38,212 bases of DNA from positions 1 to 38,212 of the forward strand of contig JANQLQ010000254.1 in assembly GCA_028280565.1 (NCBI GenBank). The letters run 5' to 3'. This DNA is from Fulvivirga sp. (lineage in GTDB: Bacteria > Bacteroidota > Bacteroidia > Cytophagales > Cyclobacteriaceae). Positions 20,301 to 26,605 of the stretch are shown here, piece after piece. A program made the translations under genes and the position numbers. Each line of letters opens with the position of its first letter. Positions within the stretch are counted from its first letter, which is position 1. The notes below the pieces were generated by a model, which saw nothing but the letters and a program-made list of their open reading frames with translations, did no database searches and was not told the DNA's origin.

Positions 20301-21060
20301 AGCAGGCGAGTACAACATTGTATTAACTGTAACCGATGGCAACGGGGGAATGGACCAAGCGGAGGTGAAGATAGTAGCCAGTGAAGTCATCATAGGAGGC
20401 TGTAATTTTGACACGCCCATTCCAACAGCCTTACCGTCCATTGACAATAATAGCTACGAGCATGTGCATGTATTAGGCTCCGGGGGGCCGGATCTTAGCA
20501 ATGTGACGAATGTGACCGTCAACTGGAACCTGCAAGGTAATGGGCTTCACCAGTTTTCCATTTCTACCAGTAATGGTGATCCTAGCTGGTGGAACGATCT
20601 CATCCCTGCGATAGATCAAACATTCCGTGAGCCTTCCCCGGGAATGACCATTGCGGGCTCCGGGTTCAGCGGCTTAGATGGAGAATACCATGTAAACAAG
20701 GTAGGCGATGATTTTGTAATGGTATCAAAAGCCTATGGTTTTAGCCTATACTTTAGCAACTCCCCAAGTGCCCCGGGCTGCGCGCCCGCTTCCGCGAGGG
20801 TGAGTAGTGGATCAAAGGAGCTTTCACCTAATGGGAATATGCTCATCTATCCTACCATGGCAAAGAGCAGGCTGTGGGTAAAGAGCAACGATAAGCTGAG
20901 TGATATGCAATGGCAAATCCATGATTCTGCCGGCAGGCTACATGCCAATGGCACCGGGATAAAAGGGTCAATCGATATTTCCGGTATACATACGGGGCTT
21001 TACTTTTTGAGGATCACAAATAACGGGAAGGAAACTGTCTTTAGATTTTTCAAACAATAA
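14377..21060 (+). CDS. Giant secreted di-haem cytochrome c / beta-propeller protein with CBM3, shared module and T9SS tail
   Basis: 2,227 residues. The domain order as read is: N-terminal hydrophobic signal or anchor (about 18-37); propeller with LVIVD-like repeats (about 45-350); Ig-like Big_5 (366-470); PKD (474-563); YVTN/NHL-like propeller (569-900); di-haem peroxidase/MauG-like domain (about 915-1180) with CAGCH at 948-952, CNTCH at 1080-1084 and the family stretch PTLRDVWATAPYLHDGS; Ig-like domain (1180-1273); ThuA-like, amidotransferase-fold domain (1275-1475); two Ig-like domains (about 1480-1670); CBM3 (about 1679-1820); two PKD domains (about 1830-1912, 1915-2005); Cys2009-Cys2135 module shared with the GH9 and GH48 proteins; type A sorting tail (about 2150-2227). 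Haem would be attached in the periplasm before T9SS export. The likely role is redox chemistry at the cellulose surface, either as electron donor, sugar dehydrogenase partner or peroxidase; which one cannot be told. The CBM3 and location link it to cellulose. Confidence 0.88.
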   Translation: MNPSKIFSRARQMFGNSLVVYLSVTFAIMALLGWTFRQVLLMDGTQGPPLIQQTWPAGTFLANFPEGDRINTYHRNYLMIAGQEGTGIWDISNPTNPERLRFNGAGNNGHRWWKIGDLYWREYSVPEVDGTQWRYLDLSDMFDLKPVTSSGVLFTVENGNPRYDKLETFPHTIESGKVYDMRSGETLGDLPVVVNRPDIVLRLGNYVFYVPQTGEITVYDLGDPMNVKYLGSFGGDVPKEQYSTGIQLWRNYLIYMSGNAGDNSLVAFDISDPANVTHAFNISSDDITLGRYMIFQDEFGFTGRFDRGVKYNFEKMEVAQEFFPPADDEVLQFLDNQWMPIGNIVVASGDGKTSIFSHQDELDTRPPSVGFHFPRPGETNLPVTTTIGFVISEVIDDLTLNDTNIQVSPLGGEPIEADVSSSSYQVTNYAPKEPLLPNTTYEVKFIEGGIKDAVGNGMEEYVFYFTTGGDESNQSPVVAGITADIASPVLTGTSITFTADASDPDGNPLSYRWDFGDGSPKTAWTEATVSHTYQQDGNYLVQVQVSDDNGGFTVGSTPVNAVEVMPSHPPAQSGPMAVDEINRVVWVVNPDNNTVSRLDADDLTLLEEIPVPGDPVGVALDAQKRAWITCRDADRLVVLTPGGAVGHSLQLDHGSAPYGIVFTPDGSRGFVSAFGAGKVLEVSAISIKVVSSLEVGSTPRAMAITPGGNSLLVTQFISQDEGGKVWKIDLGAFTIEKVISLPLDDFTADNGNQARGVPNYVAGVAVHPYNQSAWTVAKKDNILRGYARDGQALTFDNAVRTALSRLDLATGNEVLAERMDIDNHGQPSSAIFSPTGNYLFVTMQGNNHLVAIDPKKGLELFQRDVGRAPQGLVIDPVTHRIFVKNFMDRTVTVFDGEEMLTSGAAVLNELSTIRTVQQEKLSAEVLKGKRIFYNAADQRMGADGYMSCAGCHIDGTQDGRTWDFTNRGEGLRNTISLRGRAGTGHGRVHWSANFDEIHDFENDMRFHFNGQGFMADANFNEGTTALSLGDKKAGKSPDLDALVAYVESLDSFDPSPYRNNDGTLTAEAIAGKDIFTNLQCNTCHGGDNFTDSYLGRRHDVGTLKATSGNRLGKTLVGLDVPTLRDVWATAPYLHDGSAATLKDVLTTQNPGDAHSAASALSAYEMDQLVAYLKQLDGSERGIPNDRLLHMASPTDGVNITTSDPVDLQINSNIEGITKVVYYADDEEIATSDTAPFSGQWQPIIWKEYHLFAKVFYNQGKTASITPEIKVKYKKTMDVMFVVGDKDLTSEDLRVKSRLEQTLGFNIHIFADEEADSPEKANPFDMVLVSSSVEPSVLGNDLESAIVPVMTWDPFMYGRLALTSGPLNTGFGFTPQAYEEVTLADTSHPMAAGLRAPGVKLYQIVQKMPFGQPAEDAIVILKAGGYPILFGYESGGSANSRRVAFPLRDQFLHLLSEEGWKLFDAAVLWTLHGGNAETPVQQLPDVRFVSPADGELVNSPLDIRFETENWDLPSSEYKLRFRINGQDRGLVSSDAPFTDGTTLSEGPHTLTFQMERSNNFPMSRGDTITVIVTNDPLPEGPSVIIQSPFDGSLLSPSFDIEFSTYKWDIAPGGKHIKYFIDGVEAGAVFEIAPIKITDLPEGQHTLTLALAEEDGQLTGSEESVTVTVSEAVAGLPDTPFMLKYYDNSTGPLDPEVKPVFSIVNDSSASIPYSDFKIRYWYTPEHSGPLRFNADYSSIPGATGLAAVTAEGEHYMEISFTTLAGLPANSASGPVQLRLHHTAYQTQNQSNDFSYDGAKKSLSPHIKATLYYKDERVWGLEPGPLGPVNQKPGIVLVTSALKGNVPLEVTFDASQSFDPDGTIASYLWDFGDGTTANTSLVTHTYTTGGVFDVKLTLTDDLGAISIETLAVVANDPTVNHDPVAGLQVSSTSGSVPLKVTLDASASTDQDGDELAFSWDFGNGQTGSGEVIEHTYNVAGEYNIVLTVTDGNGGMDQAEVKIVASEVIIGGCNFDTPIPTALPSIDNNSYEHVHVLGSGGPDLSNVTNVTVNWNLQGNGLHQFSISTSNGDPSWWNDLIPAIDQTFREPSPGMTIAGSGFSGLDGEYHVNKVGDDFVMVSKAYGFSLYFSNSPSAPGCAPASARVSSGSKELSPNGNMLIYPTMAKSRLWVKSNDKLSDMQWQIHDSAGRLHANGTGIKGSIDISGIHTGLYFLRITNNGKETVFRFFKQ
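19411..19836 (+). other. CBM3 cellulose-binding module inside the cytochrome protein
   Basis: Residues about 1679-1820. The CBM3 hallmarks are MLKYYDNS, PVFSIVNDSS, FKIRYWYT, YMEISFTTLAG, QSNDFSYDGAKKS and LYYKDERVWGLEP. By visual alignment with CipA CBM3a, the flat cellulose-binding strip keeps an Asp (Asp1733) and an Arg (Arg1776). The His and Trp positions are Tyr (Tyr1734, Tyr1782). This is the only CBM3 of apparent binding type in the locus, because the one on GH9 is of the catalytic-helper 3c type. Confidence 0.88.
20401..20805 (+). other. Shared Cys-bracketed module, copy in the cytochrome protein
   Basis: 127 residues from Cys2009 to Cys2135, the most divergent of the three copies and about 7 residues shorter. 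It keeps [45 protein letters not shown] and LYFSNSPSAPGC. The region equivalent to the two Trp residues near NWANE is shortened (NWNLQGNGLHQ). Confidence 0.82.
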
Positions 21061-21076
21061 AGTCTATATAATAAGT

Positions 21077-21117
21077 AGGTCGGGTGAGGCTCTCCAACCC
21101 CTTGCCCGACCTTTTCA
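21077..21117 (+). terminator. Terminator after the cytochrome gene
   Basis: AGGTCGGG (21077-21084) pairs perfectly with CCCGACCT (21105-21112), followed by TTTTC. It closes the cellulose cluster. Confidence 0.8.
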
Positions 21118-21124
21118 TTTTACG

Positions 21125-21215
21125 ATGATCATGGGTCGCAAACGACAACGCCCGGATTACAAATCCTATTGCCTCGATAAGTACGCATTACGCTACACTA
21201 AATGCACACTAGGTG
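21125..21215. repeat. REP-like repeat, copy A
   Basis: It matches 37018-37108 in the same orientation (CCCGGATTACAAATCC, TTGCCTCGATAAGTACGCAT, AAATGC.CACTAGGTGA). In copy B the arms CGCATT and AATGCG bracket a short palindromic core and form a hairpin; copy A has a few substitutions there. Confidence 0.85.
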
Positions 21216-21311
21216 AAGAGTTGAAATTCAAGTGGCGTATGGAGGGGGGACATCCAGGAACAGCGCGGCACATTGGAGGCCCGTGGGTAAGCGGCCTATA
21301 GGGGTGGGATA

Positions 21312-21516
21312 GTGCGTTTAGCGGGGAAAATGGGCTTGGTTGCTGGCGCCTTTTTCTTTTGGTTCGTTTTCTTTTGGGCGTGCAAAAGAAAATGAAAACC
21401 GGGCTTAGAACCACAAAATCACGCGTACACTGCGCATTGCGAGGCTGGTATTACCCGAAACATTCTAAAAATATAGCTTTACTTGCCAAAGTTAAACGTT
21501 CTACTACCAAAGCTAA
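21312..21516. repeat. Dispersed intergenic repeat, copy 2 (right of the cellulose island)
   Basis: Second copy of the element at 1-205, same orientation, about 85 percent identical by eye, including GGGGAAAATGGGCTTGGTT and GGGCGTGCAAAAGAAAATG. Sequence immediately left of it (about 21220-21311) may belong to the same element, but the first copy is cut at the window edge, so this cannot be tested here. Confidence 0.8.
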
Positions 21517-21820
21517 TTTTAAAGGACACCCCTATTTTTCTGTCCTGTACTCAAAGTCGGCAATCAGCAATAAACCATCGACAATCCTATTTTTTTACCT
21601 ACTGCCTTTTGCCTATTGCCCACTGATCAATCCCTCAAACCCAGCTCGTCCTGTACCCGGTACGTCATTTGAAGCTTAACTTAACATTAAGGGTGAGCGC
21701 CAGCCTTAACTAAACAGTATTACTTTATGGATATCCGCTTGCGAGCTCCTTATACCGCCTTGGGAAAATCCAAACTTGTAATTAAGCCTTACAGGTTATT
21801 CTTTAATTAAGAATTGGTGC

Positions 21821-21828
21821 TAATTTTG
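21821..21828 (+). promoter_or_regulatory. Putative -7 box of the cysS promoter
   Basis: TAATTTTG fits the Bacteroidota -7 consensus TAnnTTTG exactly and lies 48 bases before the cysS ATG. A -33 TTTG at the expected spacing is not clear. Confidence 0.5.
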
Positions 21829-21875
21829 CAACTTGAATTGAAGAGACGCATTAAAGCATCAACCAAAATTTGTAC

Positions 21876-23375
21876 ATGTCGCTGAAAGAAAAGTATCCTG
21901 TCTACCTCTACAATACACTGACCAAAGAAAAAGAATTATTTGAGCCTATCCATAAGGAAAGTGTGGGCATGTATGTCTGCGGCCCTACGGTATATAGCGA
22001 CGTTCATTTGGGCAACATCCGTACATTTTTAAGTTTCGATGTGATCTACCGATACCTCACCTATTTGGGGTATAAAGTACGCTATGTGAGGAACATAACC
22101 GATGTAGGGCACCTTGTAAGTGATGCCGATGAAGGAGAGGACAAAATAGCCCGCAAGGCCCGGCTGGAGCAATTGGAACCCATGGAAGTTGTACAGCAAT
22201 ACACCAACGGCTTTCACCAAGTACTGGAGATGTTCAACTTACTCCCTCCGAACATAGAACCCTGTGCTACAGGCCATATTATGGAACAAATTTCCATGGT
22301 ACAAGACCTCTTGGAAAAAGGGATGGCTTACGAGGTGAACGGTTCGGTCTACTTTGATGTGACCAAATACAACGAAAAATACGATTACGGCAAGCTGTCA
22401 GGAAGAAAAATAGAAGAGCTCATGGAAAGCGGGAGGGCACTGGATAGCCAAGACGAGAAACGGAATAAGATCGATTTTGCACTCTGGAAGAAAGCTTCTC
22501 CTTCGCATATCATGCGCTGGAATTCACCCTGGGGGGATGGTTTCCCAGGCTGGCATCTTGAATGTACCGTCATGAGCACCAAGTACCTGGGCGAAACTTT
22601 TGACATACACGGTGGTGGGATGGACCTCATTTTTCCACATCATGAATGCGAGATCGCACAATCCGTGGGATCTACGGGCAAAGAGCCCGTAAAATATTGG
22701 CTCCATTCTAATATGCTCACCGTGAATGGTCAAAAAATGAGTAAATCCCTCGGCAATTCATTCCTGCCCGGGCAGCTGATCTCCGGCGATCACGAATTAC
22801 TGGATAAGGGATATAACCCCATGGTGGTCCGGTTTTTTATGCTCCAGTCTCATTATTCCAGCACCCTCGATTTTTCCAACGAGGCGCTTACTGCGGCAGA
22901 AAAAGGATATAAACGGCTGGTAGAAGGTATTAAGATCTCTAAAACGCTGCAGCATAGTGAAGGGAATGTAGATGGTGATCTCGAAGAAAAGGTCAAAAAT
23001 GCCATAGACCAACTCTTTACCAACCTTGGTGACGATTTTAATACGGCCAAGGCCCTCGCGGTATTATTCGAAATGACCACCTGGATGAATAATTTCAAAA
23101 CCGGCCATATGAAATCGACAGGTTTATCTTCATCCACGTTCAACGACTTGATCACACATTACCAGGGCTTTTTCTACGATGTCCTGGGCCTTAAGGAAGA
23201 AAACGAAGGGAATAATCAATTGCTGGATGGTGTCATCGATGTATTGATAAAACTCAGGTTAGACGCCAAGGCAGGTAAAAATTACGAACTTTCCGATAAG
23301 ATCCGGGACGATTTGAAGCAGATCGGTGTTACGCTAAAGGATAGCAAAGAAGGAACAGAATATTCTATTGATTAA
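21876..23375 (+). CDS. cysS: Cysteine--tRNA ligase
   Basis: 499 residues from ATG 21876; the in-frame TTG two codons earlier is less likely. Charges tRNA-Cys with cysteine in the cytoplasm. Class I synthetase signatures are clear: [19 protein letters not shown] holds the zinc-binding Cys and the HLGN version of the HIGH motif, WHLECTVMS and HHECEIAQS provide further zinc ligands, and KMSKSLGN is the KMSKS loop. The C-terminal helical domain ends with [20 protein letters not shown], typical of the family. Length is normal. It has its own promoter box and is followed by a 110-base gap before yidD. Confidence 0.97.
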   Translation: MSLKEKYPVYLYNTLTKEKELFEPIHKESVGMYVCGPTVYSDVHLGNIRTFLSFDVIYRYLTYLGYKVRYVRNITDVGHLVSDADEGEDKIARKARLEQLEPMEVVQQYTNGFHQVLEMFNLLPPNIEPCATGHIMEQISMVQDLLEKGMAYEVNGSVYFDVTKYNEKYDYGKLSGRKIEELMESGRALDSQDEKRNKIDFALWKKASPSHIMRWNSPWGDGFPGWHLECTVMSTKYLGETFDIHGGGMDLIFPHHECEIAQSVGSTGKEPVKYWLHSNMLTVNGQKMSKSLGNSFLPGQLISGDHELLDKGYNPMVVRFFMLQSHYSSTLDFSNEALTAAEKGYKRLVEGIKISKTLQHSEGNVDGDLEEKVKNAIDQLFTNLGDDFNTAKALAVLFEMTTWMNNFKTGHMKSTGLSSSTFNDLITHYQGFFYDVLGLKEENEGNNQLLDGVIDVLIKLRLDAKAGKNYELSDKIRDDLKQIGVTLKDSKEGTEYSID

Positions 23376-23485
23376 TGTATTAAGTTACCGGGGTATGCTG
23401 TTTATTAGCCGTTGGGTTTACTTACGCTCTCCAGTATGATCCTATATGATTTAATAAACTTCATAAATAACAAGACACAGGCAAA

Positions 23486-23716
23486 ATGAAACTCCTAGCG
23501 CTTATTTTCATATTCCCCATAAGGGTGTATCAATATACCATAAGCCCATTGCTAGGTTCAAATTGCAGGCATACACCTACCTGTTCAGCGTATACCATCG
23601 AAGCTATTCGAGAGTGGGGGCCTATTAAAGGGACCTGGTTAGGTTTAAAGCGTATTGCGCGGTGCCACCCCTGGGGAACCTCCGGGTATGATCCTGTACC
23701 CAAAAGACGGCAATAA
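23486..23716 (+). CDS. yidD: Membrane protein insertion efficiency factor YidD
   Basis: 76 residues, the usual size. The family pattern is complete: [30 protein letters not shown] followed in the protein by [16 protein letters not shown] and GYDPVP, including the three conserved cysteines. It is a small amphipathic membrane-associated protein that assists YidC/Sec-dependent insertion. In many bacteria it sits next to rnpA; here it follows cysS instead. Confidence 0.95.
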   Translation: MKLLALIFIFPIRVYQYTISPLLGSNCRHTPTCSAYTIEAIREWGPIKGTWLGLKRIARCHPWGTSGYDPVPKRRQ

Positions 23717-23740
23717 GCGGCTGTGAAAATTCCGAAAACG

Positions 23741-23772
23741 ATTGTAGGCCGTCGTGGTATTCAATACTTTTG
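23741..23772 (+). promoter_or_regulatory. Putative promoter of the ACMSD-like gene
   Basis: TACTTTTG (23765-23772) matches TAnnTTTG, with ATTG (23741-23744) as a near-match to the -33 TTTG box 20 bases upstream. It lies 26 bases before the ATG. Confidence 0.5.
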
Positions 23773-23797
23773 CGGGATTGGCCTACGCTGATCGACT

Positions 23798-24811
23798 ATG
23801 TTAAAAATAGATATGCATACCCACGTGCTTCCTAAAGAGATGCCAAATTGGACGGAGAAATTCGGTTACGGGGACTTTATCTATCTTCAGCATCATAAGG
23901 AAGAATCAGCGATCATGATGAAGGGAAACCAGTTTTTTCGTGAGATACAAGCCAATTGCTGGGATCCCAGCCTGAGGATCGAAGAATACGCCAAGTTCAA
24001 CACCCAAGTGCAGGTGATCTGCACTATTCCCGTCATGTTCTCCTATTGGGCCCACCCGGACGATTGCAAGGACCTGTCCCGTTTTTTGAATGATCATATC
24101 GCTGAAATTGTCCGGGATCATCCCAAAAACTACGTGGGCTTGGGCACCCTACCCATGCAGGATACGGACCTGGCCATTGAAGAACTTGAGCGTTGTAAAA
24201 ACGAGTTAGGATTAAAAGGAGTCCAAATCGGTTCTAACATCAATAACCAGAACCTGGGGGAGTCCCGCTTTTATCCTATTTTCGAAGCTTGTGAAAAACT
24301 CGATATGGCCGTAATGGTACATCCATGGGAAATGATGGGCATGCGATACATGACCAAGTATTGGCTGCCGTGGCTGGTAGGTATGCCAGCAGAGACCTCC
24401 CGGGCCATCTGCTCTATGATCTTTTCAGGAATATTCGAGTCACTGCCAGCGCTCAGGGTCAATTTTTCCCATGCCGGGGGCTCCTTCCTTGCCACGATTG
24501 GCCGTATAGAGCATGGATTCAATTGCCGCCCTGACCTGGTGGCTATTGACAACCCTACAAACCCTAGAAGCTACATTAGTAAATTTTGGGTAGACTGCAT
24601 CACCCATGACGATGTTATGCTCAAATATGTTTTGGAAAAGCAAGGATCAAAACGAGTGACGTTGGGCTCAGATTATCCTTTTCCACTGGGTGATTTAGAA
24701 ATTGGCAAGTTTATTGAACACATGGAGCTAAGTACCGAGGTGGTAGAAGACATTTTTTGCAATTCTACGTTAGAATGGTTAAAGCTCAAGAAAGAAGATT
24801 TTACCTCATGA
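23798..24811 (+). CDS. 2-amino-3-carboxymuconate-6-semialdehyde decarboxylase (ACMSD) type amidohydrolase
   Basis: 337 residues. ACMSD diverts the tryptophan/kynurenine (or 3-hydroxyanthranilate) pathway away from quinolinate by non-hydrolytic, zinc-dependent decarboxylation. The similarity to animal ACMSD is high by eye over the whole length: FGYGDF, NCWDPSLR, PVMFSYWA, VGLGTLPMQ, GVQIGSN, KYWLPWLVGMPAET and GSDYPFPLGDLE. Metal ligands are His7 and His9 (HTH), His175 (VHPW) and Asp292, with His225 (SHAGG) conserved. No other kynurenine-pathway gene is in the window. The stop codon overlaps the next ATG (ATGA), so the downstream gene is probably translationally coupled. Confidence 0.93.
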   Translation: MLKIDMHTHVLPKEMPNWTEKFGYGDFIYLQHHKEESAIMMKGNQFFREIQANCWDPSLRIEEYAKFNTQVQVICTIPVMFSYWAHPDDCKDLSRFLNDHIAEIVRDHPKNYVGLGTLPMQDTDLAIEELERCKNELGLKGVQIGSNINNQNLGESRFYPIFEACEKLDMAVMVHPWEMMGMRYMTKYWLPWLVGMPAETSRAICSMIFSGIFESLPALRVNFSHAGGSFLATIGRIEHGFNCRPDLVAIDNPTNPRSYISKFWVDCITHDDVMLKYVLEKQGSKRVTLGSDYPFPLGDLEIGKFIEHMELSTEVVEDIFCNSTLEWLKLKKEDFTS

Positions 24812-25431
24812 TCAGCAGGATCACGTGCATAGTATTATTTACCCTGGTCGTTGGTCCTGTTTTTTCCCAAACGCAGGAAGAGCTGTTACAACAGCAAATG
24901 ATGGATAGAGAGCAAGCCCAGAATGCAGAAGTATCCCGCATGCTGGACGAAGGGGTAATACTTATGGAGCGGGAGGAATACGAGGAGGCAGATGACCTAT
25001 TCAGGCAAGTTCTTAAACGGGCCAAAGTCGTACCTACTGATCTTACGTTTTATTTTGGTAAAAACTCCTTTTACCTGGAAAAATACAAGCAGAGTATTGA
25101 CTGGCTTAACAAGTACATAGAGCTAAAAGGAACGTCTGGCAGGCATTACCAAGAGTGCATAAAACTATTAGAAACTGCTAATACTGCTTTTTTGGCTTTG
25201 CGAGAAGAAGAACGGCAAGCCGCACAAGAAATACTTACCAGTAGTTATGACATAGACTGTGGCCCTAGTGGCAAAGTCATATGCCCTGTTTGTGGCGGTA
25301 AAGGTGTCATCATCCAGCAAGGCCCCTTTGGGAGCACCTATCGTACCTGTCCCTACAGCGATGAACATGGTCAACTCACCTGCTCAGAATACAATCAATT
25401 ACTACGAGGGGAATTGAAACCCAAGTTTTAA
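24808..25431 (+). CDS. Secreted tetratricopeptide-like protein with C-terminal zinc-ribbon motif
   Basis: 207 residues from ATG 24808, which overlaps the previous stop and starts a good signal peptide (ending near GPVFSQ); an earlier in-frame ATG at 24757 lies inside the ACMSD gene. After the signal comes an acidic, Gln/Glu-rich helical region, then a TPR-like pair of helices (EEADDLFRQVLKRA, YFGKNSFYLEKYKQSIDWL). The C terminus has CPVCGGKG, a DnaJ-type CxxCxGxG knuckle, plus two more Cys (RTCPYS, LTCSEY), probably a zinc site. The function is not known. Tight coupling to the ACMSD gene is seen, but a functional link is not evident. Confidence 0.75.
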   Translation: MISRITCIVLFTLVVGPVFSQTQEELLQQQMMDREQAQNAEVSRMLDEGVILMEREEYEEADDLFRQVLKRAKVVPTDLTFYFGKNSFYLEKYKQSIDWLNKYIELKGTSGRHYQECIKLLETANTAFLALREEERQAAQEILTSSYDIDCGPSGKVICPVCGGKGVIIQQGPFGSTYRTCPYSDEHGQLTCSEYNQLLRGELKPKF

Positions 25432-26125
25432 TCGTTGTCCTGCACCGAATCAGCCAAATGGATCATTATCTTCTAGATTGACTTGTTTTCATCGCTTGGT
25501 CGAAAATGACCAAGACTACGGGAATTAAGGCTAATCTCCAATAAGATCAACATTGGCCAAGAATCGCGCGAACTACCCCCCAATTTGGGTTAAGATCACA
25601 GCCTAAAAGTTACGTATTTTATTGGAAATTAATTTTTTTAAGTTTAAATTATAAATTATATAATATTTGTGAACTATTATTTCACTAATAAAATAGATAA
25701 TTAAATTTCTATTAAGAATGGAATTTAACTTAAATAATTAACCAGCAACAACTTACAAATGAAAAAGACCAACAGCCGAATATATACTCCATGAACAAGA
25801 AAATAAGGGCTTATGTATCTTTCTTGCCTGTAGTCATATCTACTGCGGAGATGCCCCGCACATTTCTGTAGGCCCGGAGGGGGTGCTCTTAGGCAGTTTT
25901 ATTACGTATCTCCAGAAAGTATGAGAGTGATAAGATACCACGAGGATAGGTCCATTGACCCCCAAGCTCTCATTCTGTATTTTGAGCAAAGGACATGACC
26001 AAGAATCTAAGCATTTCTTACCAACATGCGGTTCAATCATTCTTTGAAAACCTATCTGGAAGTGCCATCGCAAGAAAAAGAATAAACTATAACTGTAAGA
26101 ATCTCAACCCAAAATAATAAATCCT
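25432..26125. other. Gap with a very AT-rich segment and possible gene debris
   Basis: Positions about 25615-25745 are strongly AT-rich. Thereafter short frames succeed one another: ATG 25792 opens a signal-like MNKKIRAYVSFLPVVIST that stops at 25868, a +1 frame continues with GDAPHISVGPEGVLL to a stop at about 25923, and further short frames run from ATG 25921 and ATG 25995 (40 codons). This could be a decayed small exported-peptide gene, but no homology is recognised and chance is possible. Confidence 0.35.
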
Positions 26126-26554
26126 ATGATGAAAAAACTAAAACCCTCCGCCATCTTAGCCCTGGTGTTCATTTTTACCGTTGTGGTGGCACAGACGGTC
26201 ATTACAGCACCGGATTCTAATACGTACACCAGCTTTTGTACTTTACCAATAGGAGGCACTAATGGAATAGACTATTGGGACGCTTGGTTTAACGATGAAG
26301 ACGGTGATTGCAAATCACATGATTGGTATGTCGAGTACCATTACATGAACGGCCGTATAGAACCTAAGAATGATGAGCATTGGAGAAACACTTTTGGTTA
26401 CAGTGATAGTGAAGTGACCATAAACTTTGGCACATGGCATTGTTGTGATCATATCATAGGAAGGGCGTGCGATTGTGAATGGGAATTCCATGCCATTACC
26501 AATACACTCACCATAGATTGTAATACCTGCAACGATGGAGGTGGAATGGATTAA
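26126..26554 (+). CDS. Small secreted cysteine-rich protein of unknown function
   Basis: 142 residues (ATG at 26126 or 26129). A signal peptide with hydrophobic core AILALVFIFTVVVA ends near AQT. The mature part of about 118 residues has eight Cys (one in SFCTLP, one in GDCKSH, HCCDH, RACDCEW and DCNTC), many Asp/His/Trp, and no recognised domain. The even number of Cys and the secretion signal suggest disulfide bonds. It stands 52 bases before a lipoprotein gene in the same direction. Confidence 0.7.
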   Translation: MMKKLKPSAILALVFIFTVVVAQTVITAPDSNTYTSFCTLPIGGTNGIDYWDAWFNDEDGDCKSHDWYVEYHYMNGRIEPKNDEHWRNTFGYSDSEVTINFGTWHCCDHIIGRACDCEWEFHAITNTLTIDCNTCNDGGGMD

Positions 26555-26605
26555 TGGCATAAACAACCAATACAGATCTAATAAAAAATATTAAATTAAA
26601 AGGCT

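Larger units (their letters stand above)
21118..21820. other. Repeat-filled gap between the cellulose cluster and cysS
   Basis: No gene is seen. The gap contains one copy of the REP-like repeat and one copy of the dispersed repeat, both annotated separately. An open frame at 21359-21679 lies on the dispersed repeat and is not considered coding. Confidence 0.65.

Noticed and set aside
7378-21060. SusC/SusD-type polysaccharide utilisation locus
   Set aside because: No TonB-dependent receptor or SusD-like lipoprotein is present; all three proteins are T9SS-exported.
14377-21060. An LPMO (AA10) domain in the cytochrome protein
   Set aside because: No His-brace signature (mature N-terminal His after a signal peptide) or AA10-like region was seen.
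21359-21679. 106-residue plus-strand frame
   Set aside because: Coincides with the dispersed repeat and has no protein features; the other copy does not keep the frame.
23376-23485. tRNA or small RNA gene between cysS and yidD
   Set aside because: No cloverleaf with TTC-loop signature could be drawn; no tRNA was found anywhere in the window by eye.
25840-26073. Minus-strand 77-residue frame
   Set aside because: No recognised domain and no supporting start context; probably chance in a decayed region.
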